The translations under genes and the position numbers were made by a program. From Eggerthellaceae bacterium UBA5808 (lineage in GTDB: Bacteria; Actinomycetota; Coriobacteriia; Coriobacteriales; Eggerthellaceae), in NCBI GenBank assembly GCA_002417975.1, contig DIDE01000065.1:1-36672 (forward strand): a stretch of 36,672 nt of DNA, given 5' to 3'. Numbering within the stretch: the first letter of the stretch is position 1; each line of letters opens with the position of its first letter. Of this stretch, positions 14,374 to 23,288 are shown in pieces. A model generated the notes under the pieces. It saw only the letters and a list, made by a program, of their open reading frames with translations, was not told the DNA's origin and made no database searches.

Positions 14374-17178
14374 TCAGATTGATTGCATGCGCGATAAAAC
14401 TGGAATGATACCTTTGGAAACCAATGACTGTTCTGCATCAAGCACTGCTGTTTCGATGCGATCGCACGTAAGGCGCACTTCAATGCCAGCATCGGCAAGC
14501 ATTCGCATGGGCTCAGTGCCTGCTCGTAGACATAACAGTGCGTCGCAATCTGCAAGAAGCGAAACGACTCGTTGCATTCGCACGTCTTTTGATTGCTCTT
14601 TTAGACAGGCATCAGACCCCTTACAGTAGGTATCTAAGTTTCTATTTTCGACGAATCGGACAGACGTACCATTGCTTTCGAATATGGCGAGTTGCTGAGC
14701 ATGTCCAAAGTGCTCATCCACCATTAGCCCCGATTTCGAGGCTACGGCCATACGATATGCCTGATGATGAGATGTTTGAGTATGTGGCGCTTTCTTGTCG
14801 AGGAACAGATGAGAAAGGTCTTCGTACAGGGTCCCCACCGCATCTGCGCGGCATTGCTGGCAATGTCCCATCTGTGGAAGATACGCACGACATGTTTTAC
14901 GGATGCAAGCCAACTTCTTTTGAGGTACTTGTGCTTTGCCGCCGAATACCGATCCTTTTACAGGGATCATCTGCATGATGTTGCTTACGCTTGCTCCTAA
15001 TTCGGCAGCTTTTTTTGTTACCTCTTCGACATGCGAATCGTTTACACCTTCAATAAGGACGGTGTTTACCTTTACTATTACTCCAGCTTGTACGAGCATA
15101 CATATTCCGGCAATTTGATTGGAAAGTAGTATACCTGCAGCAGCCTGTCCTATGTAGGTATTACCATCAAGATTCACATGCTCATATATTTGAGCGCCAA
15201 TAATAGGGTCGATTGCGTTCATAGTTACCGTCACATGTGTGACACCTGCCGCAGCGATCTTATCGGCATAACGAGGGAGCAATAGACCATTAGTGGACAA
15301 ACAGAACACGCTCTGAGGATCTGTCTTATGGATAAGGTTGATGGTCTCGATAGTCTTGTCCCAGTTGGCAAGGGCGTCGCCAGGACCGGCAATACCTACC
15401 GTCGTTAGATTTGGGATGCGTTTGCGGGCATCCTTCCAATATTCGAAGGCTTGCTTGGGCGTTAATACTTGCGAAGTTACGCCTGGGCGACTTTCGTTGG
15501 GACAATCAAATCTTCGTACGCAGTAGTTACATGATATGTTGCATTTTGGTGCTACAGGCAGGTGGATGCGTGCATTCTTCGACGAGCATCCCGCCGTGAA
15601 GCAAGGGTGTGATTTGGTTTTTTGCACAGCTTCACTGTGCTTTTGCTGCTCGCGCGTGGCTGTATAGTCAGATGCTGCATCATCCAGACAGGCTTGCGCT
15701 TCGGCTACCAGCTGCTCGCTTTGGGTCTGACGATGCAGATGTGCCTGGGATAAAAGTGTGTTGTCGTAGAATTCATTTCTAATGGCAGCTCTAAATCCTG
15801 ATGTTTTACGTAACAGCAGCGCATTTGTAATGCGGTCAAGCAGCATTAATGATCCTGAGTAGCCCATCGTTCGCACGCGCTGACCACCTATTTGATCATG
15901 AATGGGAAATGTACAACGTATCAGGGGAATAGCACATGTTGCTTCCACGCGACGTCCATCCGATGATCCTATCAGCACATTCGCGCCGTTCTTCTTTGCA
16001 AGACGCTCTATATCGCCGAAATCGGCTGCCTGGACCACGTCGAAATTATCGACTAAAAAACGCTGTGCTAGGTCATCGATTTGCGGCTGGATGTGTTTTT
16101 TAAATTCGGGACAGGCAGATCCTGCGGCTACGACCACGGGAACGATACCGTTTTCTAGGCAGAGGCGGGTAATGCCGTAGCAAAAGTCTGGATCGCCGAA
16201 AATGCACGCGCGGCCTTCCGAATTGTATTTATGGGAATCTATCATGGCATCCAGATAGCGTGCGCGCTCTTGGGCTACCGATGCAGATATTTTTCGACCG
16301 GAGAATTCCTCAAGTATCTTTATAAAGGCATCAATATCGCGCAAAGCGATGGGGGCGTTCATGCGCTGACAGCGAACGCCGTATCGATCTTGCAAATACT
16401 GACCTGGTGACATTGCTTTGGGAACGAATTCACCTAGCTCGATCGTCAAATCCGACCCTGCCATACTTCTTATAGCTGTAAGTTTGGTGCCGCCCTCGGG
16501 TGTGCGATTGTATACTGACAGACGCCCTTGGTCTAGGCTGCTGGAGACATCGGGAAGCATGACTGCATGAATTCCAAAAGATTTGATCATCTGCTTTAAA
16601 AAACGTGTATCTGCTGGGCTTATAGGGCCGCAGATTACATTCAACTGATGGGCTGCTGCAAGTGAAGGGTCCATGGGTACAGTTGTTACGAGAGATCGCA
16701 AAAAGCTGAAATAGCCTTCATATTGGCTTCCGCCGTATCCGGGGGACGGTGTGGACACCAATAGGGTATTGCTTTTGGGATGTGACTCATACCAGCGGAA
16801 AATCATAGATGGAACATCTTCGCCTATTGTTTCGGCTAGGCATGTGGTGGAAATATTTATAACATGCGGGTTATAAAGTTTGATTAGATTATCGATGCCC
16901 TTATGAAGATTTGCTTCTCCACCGTAGACGGTTCCTTGTTCGGTCAGGGCAGACGATGCGACGTCGATGGGCTCATTGTAGTGCGTGGCCATGTGACGGC
17001 GAATATAGGTGGCGCATCCCTGGGATCCATGTAGAATGCTCATACACCCTTCAACGCCATACGCTGCGGTCACCGATCCTAGTGGCATGCACATCTTACA
17101 GGGATTGACGTTCAGGTCTTCTAACGTTCCTTCAGGCTTGACGTTTCTTGTCTTGGCGCCTTTGCTTCTTTTGGTCAT
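14374..17178 (-). CDS. nifN-B: Fused NifN-NifB-NifX: FeMo-cofactor assembly protein
   Basis: 934 residues from ATG 17178, which follows AGAAAGG; an in-frame start at 17229 would overlap nifE by 38 bases. Residues about 1-450 are NifN (GCMSILHGSQGCATYIRRH, STTCLAETIGEDV). Residues about 525-790 are NifB: HPCFTAGC, then the radical-SAM cysteines C546, C550 and C553 (CNISCNYC), the RRFDCPNESRPGV stretch, and CRAYLPQMGHCQQCRADAVG. Residues about 805-915 form a NifX/NifY-type cofactor-binding domain (VDEHFGHAQQLAIF). NifB builds the 8Fe-9S-C core and NifEN matures it. NifN-NifB fusions are known in clostridia and NifB-NifX joins are common; all three together make a one-chain cofactor route. It is 13 bases after nifE. 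Confidence 0.95.
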   Translation of the reverse strand: MTKRSKGAKTRNVKPEGTLEDLNVNPCKMCMPLGSVTAAYGVEGCMSILHGSQGCATYIRRHMATHYNEPIDVASSALTEQGTVYGGEANLHKGIDNLIKLYNPHVINISTTCLAETIGEDVPSMIFRWYESHPKSNTLLVSTPSPGYGGSQYEGYFSFLRSLVTTVPMDPSLAAAHQLNVICGPISPADTRFLKQMIKSFGIHAVMLPDVSSSLDQGRLSVYNRTPEGGTKLTAIRSMAGSDLTIELGEFVPKAMSPGQYLQDRYGVRCQRMNAPIALRDIDAFIKILEEFSGRKISASVAQERARYLDAMIDSHKYNSEGRACIFGDPDFCYGITRLCLENGIVPVVVAAGSACPEFKKHIQPQIDDLAQRFLVDNFDVVQAADFGDIERLAKKNGANVLIGSSDGRRVEATCAIPLIRCTFPIHDQIGGQRVRTMGYSGSLMLLDRITNALLLRKTSGFRAAIRNEFYDNTLLSQAHLHRQTQSEQLVAEAQACLDDAASDYTATREQQKHSEAVQKTKSHPCFTAGCSSKNARIHLPVAPKCNISCNYCVRRFDCPNESRPGVTSQVLTPKQAFEYWKDARKRIPNLTTVGIAGPGDALANWDKTIETINLIHKTDPQSVFCLSTNGLLLPRYADKIAAAGVTHVTVTMNAIDPIIGAQIYEHVNLDGNTYIGQAAAGILLSNQIAGICMLVQAGVIVKVNTVLIEGVNDSHVEEVTKKAAELGASVSNIMQMIPVKGSVFGGKAQVPQKKLACIRKTCRAYLPQMGHCQQCRADAVGTLYEDLSHLFLDKKAPHTQTSHHQAYRMAVASKSGLMVDEHFGHAQQLAIFESNGTSVRFVENRNLDTYCKGSDACLKEQSKDVRMQRVVSLLADCDALLCLRAGTEPMRMLADAGIEVRLTCDRIETAVLDAEQSLVSKGIIPVLSRMQSI

Positions 17179-17191
17179 GCCGCATACCTTT

Positions 17192-18565
17192 CTACACGTA
17201 TGCCCATACAGGCGAATTAATGGAAGCATTTATTTCTTCCGCGAAATTTCTAACGCCAACATACCCGGCTAGCGGATGTTTCCGCTCGTGATTATGGTCA
17301 CAGAACGCCACACCTAACTTGTAGGCTAAAGGACGTTCTTTTACGCCTCCTACTAGTATGTCTGCGCCGCGCTCGGTCATGAACTTTTCCAGTTCTGTGG
17401 CGGTCGCGTCGTCAAGCACTACACAGTCATCGTGCACTAATGACCGTATGACATCGTAATCTTCGGCGCTACCGGTTTGAGTGCCTACCATTACGGTCTG
17501 AATTCCCAGTTCGCGAAATTGCTTTATAAGAGAAATAGCCTTGAACCCTCCGCCTACAAAGATCGCAGCCTTTTTGCCGCTAAGCTGTGATTTATAACGT
17601 TTGACTATGGGCTTAAGTTGGTTGATCTGAAACTGACAAAAACGTTTGGTACGATCAACAATATCGGGGTTACCTAGGGCTTGGGCGATATGAACAAGAG
17701 ATGTACTGGTATCCTCAATACCATAGAAACTCACTTTTATATAGGGAATGTTAAGATCTGCTTCCATGCGTCGTGCTAAGGCGATCATTGAACCTGCACA
17801 TTGCACAACGTTCAGTTGGGCCTGGGGTGCTTGCATCAGTTCGGCACAGTTTGAATCTCCAGTTATGCCGGTTACTACGTCGATTCCCAGACTCTTCAGA
17901 TAGTTTTTTACGATCCATTGTTCGCCCGCAAGATTAAAGTCGCCCAATATATTGATGCCGTGTGCCTTTGCGCGTGGAAAAGGTCTTGTTCCGATGAGCG
18001 CCATAATGGCATCGCCTGCAAGGCGATACCCTTGTGCCTTGTGACCCGAAAAACCAGGTGCTTGCACAGGAATACAACGGATTTGATGTCGCTGTTCGGC
18101 GGCCTTGCACACGCTTTCTACGTCATCACCAATTACACCAGCGATACAGGTAGCGTAGACAAATATCACCTTGGGATGATGAGTGGAAACCGCTTGGTCG
18201 ATAGCGCGTGCAAGTTTCTTCTCGCCGCCGAATACTACGTCCATGTCGTTCATATCCGTGCAAAATGAATGACGAAACAGGTCGTTCCCACTGGTGAGAC
18301 TACCGCGGATGTCCCAGGTATAGCTTGAACATCCAATAGGCCCGTGAATGATATGAAAGGCATCAGTGATGGGATTTAATACGACGCGCGCGCCGCAGAA
18401 CACGCAGGCTCTTTGTGACATCGCACCTGCTGTGCTTTCCTTTCCACAGGCGATGCTATGGCCAGATCCACCGCCGCATGATATGGATTTTTTACGCTCG
18501 TCAAGCATAGGTACGGCCATAAGCGATGTTGCCTTACCGGTATGTGCGGCGATAGTCCTGGTCAT
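17192..18565 (-). CDS. nifE: Nitrogenase FeMo-cofactor scaffold protein NifE
   Basis: 457 residues. The NifE signatures include ACVFCGARVVLNPITDAFHI, HGPIGCSSYTWDIRG, TDMNDMDVVFGGEKKL, TCIAGVIGDDVESV and NVVQCAGSM. The N-terminal 50 residues contain extra Cys-rich sequence (SISCGGGSGHSIACGKES). NifE is the alpha-type subunit of the NifEN scaffold on which the NifB-made core receives molybdenum and homocitrate before transfer to NifDK. Its partner NifN is encoded 13 bases downstream as part of a fusion, and nifK lies 13 bases upstream. AAGGAAG precedes the ATG. Confidence 0.96.
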   Translation of the reverse strand: MTRTIAAHTGKATSLMAVPMLDERKKSISCGGGSGHSIACGKESTAGAMSQRACVFCGARVVLNPITDAFHIIHGPIGCSSYTWDIRGSLTSGNDLFRHSFCTDMNDMDVVFGGEKKLARAIDQAVSTHHPKVIFVYATCIAGVIGDDVESVCKAAEQRHQIRCIPVQAPGFSGHKAQGYRLAGDAIMALIGTRPFPRAKAHGINILGDFNLAGEQWIVKNYLKSLGIDVVTGITGDSNCAELMQAPQAQLNVVQCAGSMIALARRMEADLNIPYIKVSFYGIEDTSTSLVHIAQALGNPDIVDRTKRFCQFQINQLKPIVKRYKSQLSGKKAAIFVGGGFKAISLIKQFRELGIQTVMVGTQTGSAEDYDVIRSLVHDDCVVLDDATATELEKFMTERGADILVGGVKERPLAYKLGVAFCDHNHERKHPLAGYVGVRNFAEEINASINSPVWAYV

Positions 18566-18578
18566 TACACCACTTCCT

Positions 18579-19955
18579 TTACATTACAAATTCGAGGTCT
18601 TGGTCTTCGCAGAGTGCATCCTGACGATCCATTAGGGTGTCTGCGATCATTTGCAACAGATGCAGCGCGCCGGAATAGCCGACGATAGGTATTAATGGAT
18701 GAATATAGCGGTCAAGAATAGGGAATCCGCAGCGAACCAGCGGAATGTCTTCGGCTTTAGCAATCTGTTTCCATAGGGAAGGTCCCAGAAGAAGGTCGAC
18801 TGGATTCTGAATGATACGCTGATGTAGCTCGAAATAGTCCGTCTCGCTTTTACGCCAGCAGTCATCTTGCGCTACGCCATATTTTTCCAGAATGGTGTCA
18901 ACCTTTGCCTCAAAATTTCCTCCTGGCGTGCCTGTGCCCACATAGGCAGGAATCATGCCACATTCCAGGACGAATTGCAGTAGACCCAAAACAGTGTCTG
19001 GATCACCCGCGATAGCAACTCTTTTGGCGCTGAGATATTGATGCACATCGAGCATACTGTCGACTAACCGACCGCGCAGGTTATCGATTTCTCTTGGTAC
19101 GGGTTTTGCCGAGAATTTCGAGAGGGCCATCACATAAGCATCGGTACCTGCAAGGCCGATAGGCAGTCCCAATACATCGAAGTTTACATCGTGCTTACGC
19201 TTAAGGGCATTCGCGCAGGGTTCAGATGCCCATTCGCCCAGAGCAATTGTATGCGCTGCATCTCCCAGTCGCTTAACTTCTGCAAGTGGCGTACCACCTT
19301 TCGGAAATAGTTCAAAGTTTCCCGTCATAGGCGCATCCATTACATCTGTGGTATCAGGCATCATGGTGTAATCGATGTCGAAAGCATCAAGATATAGCTT
19401 CATTTCACGCATATCACCTGGGTTCACAAATCCAGGAATCACGAACAATTTGCCTGTGGTTTCATTGCTCTTTTCTGCAAGATGATTTACAAAACCGGCT
19501 GCCATCGACGAAAAACCAGTTACGTGCGATCCTACATAGCTGGGGGTATTACAATAAATAACACGTTTGCCTTTGGGCAGTTCTAGGGCGGAAATGAATG
19601 AGTGGAGGTCGTCGCCTATTGTTTCGGATAGGCAGGTGGTGTGAACGGCTATTACTTCGGGGTTGTAGATGTCAAAGATGTTCTTAACGGCGGTTTTTAG
19701 GTTTGCGCCGCCGCCGAAAACGCTTGCTCCTTCGGTAAAAGCAGACGTGGAAGCCATGGCTGGCTCCTTAAAATGACGTGTCAAAAACATACGATGAAAG
19801 GCGACACATCCTTGTGAACCGTGACTGTGGGGCATGACTCCGTGCACTCCTAGAGCTGCATAGATTGCTCCGACGGGCTGGCAGGTTTTGCAGGGGTTCG
19901 ACACAAGCCCCTTGCGTTCCATGACGCTGTCGCGTGGTGTGGCATCAAGCATCAT
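18579..19955 (-). CDS. nifK: Nitrogenase MoFe protein beta subunit NifK
   Basis: 458 residues, equal to the short clostridial NifK and about 65 shorter than the Azotobacter protein, because it lacks the extended N-terminus. P-cluster cysteines lie in NPCKTCQPVGA, HSHGSQGCVAF and HTTCLSETIGDD. The gene overlaps nifD by four bases (ATGA), so translation of the two subunits is coupled. A second ATG follows immediately at 19952. GAAGGAGG provides the ribosome site. With NifD it forms the alpha2-beta2 MoFe protein, the site of dinitrogen reduction. Confidence 0.97.
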   Translation of the reverse strand: MMLDATPRDSVMERKGLVSNPCKTCQPVGAIYAALGVHGVMPHSHGSQGCVAFHRMFLTRHFKEPAMASTSAFTEGASVFGGGANLKTAVKNIFDIYNPEVIAVHTTCLSETIGDDLHSFISALELPKGKRVIYCNTPSYVGSHVTGFSSMAAGFVNHLAEKSNETTGKLFVIPGFVNPGDMREMKLYLDAFDIDYTMMPDTTDVMDAPMTGNFELFPKGGTPLAEVKRLGDAAHTIALGEWASEPCANALKRKHDVNFDVLGLPIGLAGTDAYVMALSKFSAKPVPREIDNLRGRLVDSMLDVHQYLSAKRVAIAGDPDTVLGLLQFVLECGMIPAYVGTGTPGGNFEAKVDTILEKYGVAQDDCWRKSETDYFELHQRIIQNPVDLLLGPSLWKQIAKAEDIPLVRCGFPILDRYIHPLIPIVGYSGALHLLQMIADTLMDRQDALCEDQDLEFVM

Positions 19956-21616
19956 TTATCGCCTCCTTCGGCGAAATTGACATCATTAGTGAATGTGCCG
20001 TTAAGCAGCGGTTTGCTTTGCCATGGAGGTGTCACCATATCCCAGATGGGACTGGAAAATTCCATGTCAAGGTCGTGAGCGAAATTGATCGCACCACGAA
20101 ATCCAGCATAGGGACCCTGATAGTCATAGCTGTGCAATTGGCGCGACTTTATGCCACTTTTTTGCAGTACGAACTTGTCCTTAATTCCCGAAAAGAAGAT
20201 GTCAGGATGTAGCAGTTCCACAAATGCCTCTGTTTCGAAATGGTTCAGGTCGTCTACCACCAAAGAACCGTTGTCCATTTCTTTCATCATGCCTTCGTAA
20301 TACTCTAAGCCGTTGACGGATCCCTTTAGATCTTCCAGTTGATCGGCGCTAAATCGTACATGATACTTACCTTTGATGGGCTCCACGTGCAACGTTTCGA
20401 TGTTCTTACTATCGGCATCGACTTTGATGGAATCAATAACTTGGCGGCCTTCGTAATCATCGCGATGTGCAAATTCATAGCCTGCGAGTACTGTGCGTAC
20501 ACCCAGGTCGTGTAGTAGCAACTGATAATGATGCGAACGCGATCCGCCCACATACAATGCCGCAGTCTTTCCAGTCAGGCGTGAGCGATAATAGTCTAGG
20601 TCGCTCTGGATGGTCTCCATCTCATCAGCGATTACCGATTCAATGCGGCTGGTTAATGCGGGATCGTCAAAATAGGTGGCAATTGCGCGGAGGCTTTTCG
20701 TTGTGGATTTTATGCCTACGAAGTTTACCTTGAGCCAGTCGATACCGTATTGAGTTTTCATCATCTCGGCGACGTAGTTGATGGAACGATGACATTGCAC
20801 CAAATTTAAGTTGGCCATATGTGCGCGTTGCATATCTGCGACTGCTCCATCGCCTGTCATCACTGATATGACTTCTATGCCGCAACGATGTAATAAGCGC
20901 TCAGTTTCCCATCCGTCGCCGCCGATATTGTATTCACCCAGTACATTGACGGAATATTGAGCTGCAGGCGGCGTGTCATTTTCGCCGATAACATGACGAA
21001 TGATTTGATTCGATGCGATATGATGACCGGCAGACTGTGATACGCCTTTATAACCTTCGCACGAAAACGAAACGCATTTTACACCGAATTTCTTTTCAGC
21101 TCGCTCGGCCACGGCGTTGATGTCGTCGCCGATCAAGCCGACTGGGCAGGTAGAACAGATGAATACGGCATTAGGGTGAAACAGCTCGATGCCTTCCTCT
21201 ATAGCCTTCATGAGCTTCTTTTCTCCACCAAATACGATATCGGATTCACGCATGTCAGTGGAAAAGGTATAGGGGACTAGATTCAGACCGTCATCGCCGG
21301 GGATCGCTTTATGCCGGCGTGTTCCCCAGGTGTAGAAGGAACAGCCTATAGGTCCATGAACGATGGTGAGTGTGTCTTTAATCGGGCCAAGTACTACGCC
21401 TTTACATCCCGCAAAGCAGCAGCCGCGATGGGTAAGCATTCCGGGCACTGTTTTGACATTAGCTGCTATTTCCTGGGGTGTTTCCAAAGCGTGATCCACG
21501 GTAACCATGTGCCGCTTGCGATTCTTATAAACCTTTGCTTCATACTGATCAAGCACCTTGTCCGTGAGACTTTGCTGCTGGTTGGCAGCAGGTGCTTCTA
21601 TAGTTTCAGATGACAT
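19952..21616 (-). CDS. nifD: Nitrogenase MoFe protein alpha subunit NifD (clostridial type)
   Basis: 554 residues from ATG 21616. A first ATG at 21622 touches the AAGGAG ribosome site directly, whereas the second sits six bases away, so the second is chosen. The FeMo-cofactor ligands are present: Cys275 in VQCHRSINY and His in HSYDYQGPY near the C-terminus. The active-site Gln/His pair is in GVSQSAGHH. P-cluster cysteines lie in the RGCCFAGCKG, HGPIGC and CSTCPVGLIGDD regions. An insertion of about 50 residues near 375-430 (DSIKVDADSKNIETLHVEP and following) is characteristic of clostridial NifD. Absence of any G subunit gene argues against vanadium or iron-only types. Confidence 0.97.
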   Translation of the reverse strand: MSSETIEAPAANQQQSLTDKVLDQYEAKVYKNRKRHMVTVDHALETPQEIAANVKTVPGMLTHRGCCFAGCKGVVLGPIKDTLTIVHGPIGCSFYTWGTRRHKAIPGDDGLNLVPYTFSTDMRESDIVFGGEKKLMKAIEEGIELFHPNAVFICSTCPVGLIGDDINAVAERAEKKFGVKCVSFSCEGYKGVSQSAGHHIASNQIIRHVIGENDTPPAAQYSVNVLGEYNIGGDGWETERLLHRCGIEVISVMTGDGAVADMQRAHMANLNLVQCHRSINYVAEMMKTQYGIDWLKVNFVGIKSTTKSLRAIATYFDDPALTSRIESVIADEMETIQSDLDYYRSRLTGKTAALYVGGSRSHHYQLLLHDLGVRTVLAGYEFAHRDDYEGRQVIDSIKVDADSKNIETLHVEPIKGKYHVRFSADQLEDLKGSVNGLEYYEGMMKEMDNGSLVVDDLNHFETEAFVELLHPDIFFSGIKDKFVLQKSGIKSRQLHSYDYQGPYAGFRGAINFAHDLDMEFSSPIWDMVTPPWQSKPLLNGTFTNDVNFAEGGDK

Positions 21617-21626
21617 ACACATCTCC

Positions 21627-22010
21627 TTAGTAGGCGTCTATGGCGCGTTCTCCGTTGCGGACGCGATAGGACTCTTGAATGGGTAAAACGAAAATTTTGC
21701 CATCGCCTGGAGTGTTGGTGCTGTTCGTTTTTGTGATCAGCTTCACGATAGGTCCGACATCCTGTTCTTCTACTATCAGCGTGAACATACGTTTAGCTAT
21801 CAGACGCAAGGGCTCCGACACTGCTTGTCCCAATGCGTTGTCGGGTACTTCGCCTTCTTCGAGCATGCCGCGTACTAGTGCGGCATCTAGTAGCTTTTTC
21901 CCACGACCAAGTACTGATTGACAGGTGAACGAGGGGTATCCCGCATCTGCCAGCGCTGTTTTTGTCTCCGTGACTTTTGTAGGTCTTACGATTGCCATGA
22001 TTTCCTTCAT
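21627..22010 (-). CDS. nifI2: PII-like nitrogenase regulator NifI2
   Basis: 127 residues of the PII fold (MKEIMAIVRPTKVTETK, the variable T-loop region around residues 40-65, GDGKIFVLPIQESYRVRNGE). NifI2 has a longer T-loop than NifI1, as seen here (VRGMLEEGEVPDNALGQAV). In methanogens and some bacteria NifI1 and NifI2 form a complex that binds NifDK and blocks NifH docking when fixed nitrogen is high; 2-oxoglutarate relieves it (family knowledge). Its position between nifI1 and nifD is the classic order. The stop codon overlaps the nifD ribosome site. A second start four codons in also has a ribosome-like site. Confidence 0.95.
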   Translation of the reverse strand: MKEIMAIVRPTKVTETKTALADAGYPSFTCQSVLGRGKKLLDAALVRGMLEEGEVPDNALGQAVSEPLRLIAKRMFTLIVEEQDVGPIVKLITKTNSTNTPGDGKIFVLPIQESYRVRNGERAIDAY

Positions 22011-22040
22011 GGTCTCATCTCCTCTCGTACGGCTGACAGT

Positions 22041-22367
22041 TTATAGCCCAGTTTTTCCCGTCGATATGGTATAAGCCTCGTCTACGGGTGATACGAATAT
22101 ACGACCGTCACCGAAGTTGCCCGATTCTCCTGTTTTGGCTGCGCCCATGATTACGCGTATAGCGTCGTCAGCGTCTTCGTTGGCACAGACTAGGAGTAGC
22201 ATTTCTTTGGGAATTTCGTCGTAGACTACATCTCCGATTCGTACACCCATTTGGCGACCTCGTCCGAAGACGCTCATCTTAGTGATGCCAGGAAAATGAG
22301 CATCAAGCAGTTCCTTCATAACGTCCGTTGTCTTGTTGGGACGAACTATTGCACGTATTAGTACCAT
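22041..22367 (-). CDS. nifI1: PII-like nitrogenase regulator NifI1
   Basis: 108 residues of the PII family (MVLIRAIVRPNKTTDVMK, SVFGRGRQMGVRIGDVVYDE, GDGRIFVSPVDEAYTISTG). The T-loop lacks the Tyr51 uridylylation motif of GlnB, and the VFGRGRQ pattern is that of NifI1. It works with NifI2 in post-translational control of nitrogenase. The gene lies 20 bases after nifH and 30 before nifI2. Because these proteins directly inhibit the enzyme, the cluster has both RNA-level (leader) and protein-level control. Confidence 0.95.
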   Translation of the reverse strand: MVLIRAIVRPNKTTDVMKELLDAHFPGITKMSVFGRGRQMGVRIGDVVYDEIPKEMLLLVCANEDADDAIRVIMGAAKTGESGNFGDGRIFVSPVDEAYTISTGKTGL

Positions 22368-22387
22368 GACCTCAATCCTCTCTATAC

Positions 22388-23212
22388 CTAGATTCCGAGG
22401 AATCCATGTTCCATCATTAGGTCTTCCAATTGATCTTGCTCAAGAGGCTTAGGAATCACGAACATATCGTTGTTGTCGACAGCTTCTGCTAGGCCGCGAT
22501 ATGCAGCTGCCTGATCACTCTCGGGAGCAAATTCTGTTACGACTTGCTTGTTAATTTCTGCATGTTGAACGATGTTGTCTCGTGGAACGAAGTAGATCAT
22601 CTGGCTGCCCAGTTGTTTGGCAAAGGCTTCAATCAACTCTCGTTCGCCATCGACCTTACGCGAATTACAAATGACACCGCCTAGACGTACACCGCCAGAC
22701 TGTGCATATTTCTGCACGCCTTTACAAATGTTGTTTGCAGCGTAGAGAGCCATCAGTTCGCCAGATGCGACGACATAGATCTCTTGTGCTTTGCCTTCTC
22801 GAATAGGCATTGCAAAACCGCCACATACGACGTCGCCCAGAACGTCATAGAATACGTAATCTAGATCTTCGGTATAGGCACCCATCTGCTCGAGCATGTT
22901 GATGGAAGTGATGATGCCACGTCCAGCGCAGCCGACACCTGGTTCGGGACCGCCTGATTCGACGCATCGGATACCAGCGAAGCCTTCCTTCAATATTGAG
23001 TCCAGCTCGATTTCGTCGCCGTCTTCGCGCAGAGTATCCAGCACTGTTTTTTGAGCTAGACCATGCAAGAGCATGCGTGTGGAGTCTGCTTTGGGATCAC
23101 ATCCGATCAGCATGATATTCTTGCCCAGATGAGTGGCGAGAGCTCCCGTCAGATTCTGGGTTGTGGTCGATTTCCCGATGCCGCCTTTTCCGTAGATTGC
23201 AACTTGCCGCAT
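22388..23212 (-). CDS. nifH: Nitrogenase iron protein NifH
   Basis: 274 residues from ATG 23212, six bases after GGGAGGAG (23219-23226). An upstream in-frame TTG at 23245 has no ribosome site and lies in the terminator T-run. It has the Walker A motif GKGGIGKST at residues 8-16, the two 4Fe-4S cysteines in PGVGCAGRG and DVVCGGFAMP, and the Arg of GCAGRG that is the ADP-ribosylation site in some species. NifH passes electrons to NifDK with ATP hydrolysis and also takes part in cofactor maturation. It is the first structural gene of the operon and follows an attenuator leader described separately. Confidence 0.98.
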   Translation of the reverse strand: MRQVAIYGKGGIGKSTTTQNLTGALATHLGKNIMLIGCDPKADSTRMLLHGLAQKTVLDTLREDGDEIELDSILKEGFAGIRCVESGGPEPGVGCAGRGIITSINMLEQMGAYTEDLDYVFYDVLGDVVCGGFAMPIREGKAQEIYVVASGELMALYAANNICKGVQKYAQSGGVRLGGVICNSRKVDGERELIEAFAKQLGSQMIYFVPRDNIVQHAEINKQVVTEFAPESDQAAAYRGLAEAVDNNDMFVIPKPLEQDQLEDLMMEHGFLGI

Positions 23213-23243
23213 AGTACGCTCCTCCCGTTCGTGGTTTTTGGGC

Positions 23244-23288
23244 AAAAGAAAAGGCCCGCACTTCCACTACTACATGGATGTGCGGGCC
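23244..23288 (-). terminator. Intrinsic terminator in the nifH leader (attenuator)
   Basis: Read on the minus strand, GGCCCGCAC (23288-23280) pairs perfectly with GTGCGGGCC (23261-23253). An inner TCCA/TGGA pair extends the stem after a mismatch. The T-tract TTTT-C-TTTT follows at 23252-23244. It lies 32 bases before the nifH start, inside the transcript leader, so it must be overcome for nif expression. Confidence 0.93.

Noticed and set aside
19952..21616. Vanadium or iron-only nitrogenase
   Set aside because: There is no G-subunit gene; NifE, NifN and NifV accompany the genes, and the NifD and NifK features are those of the clostridial Mo enzyme.
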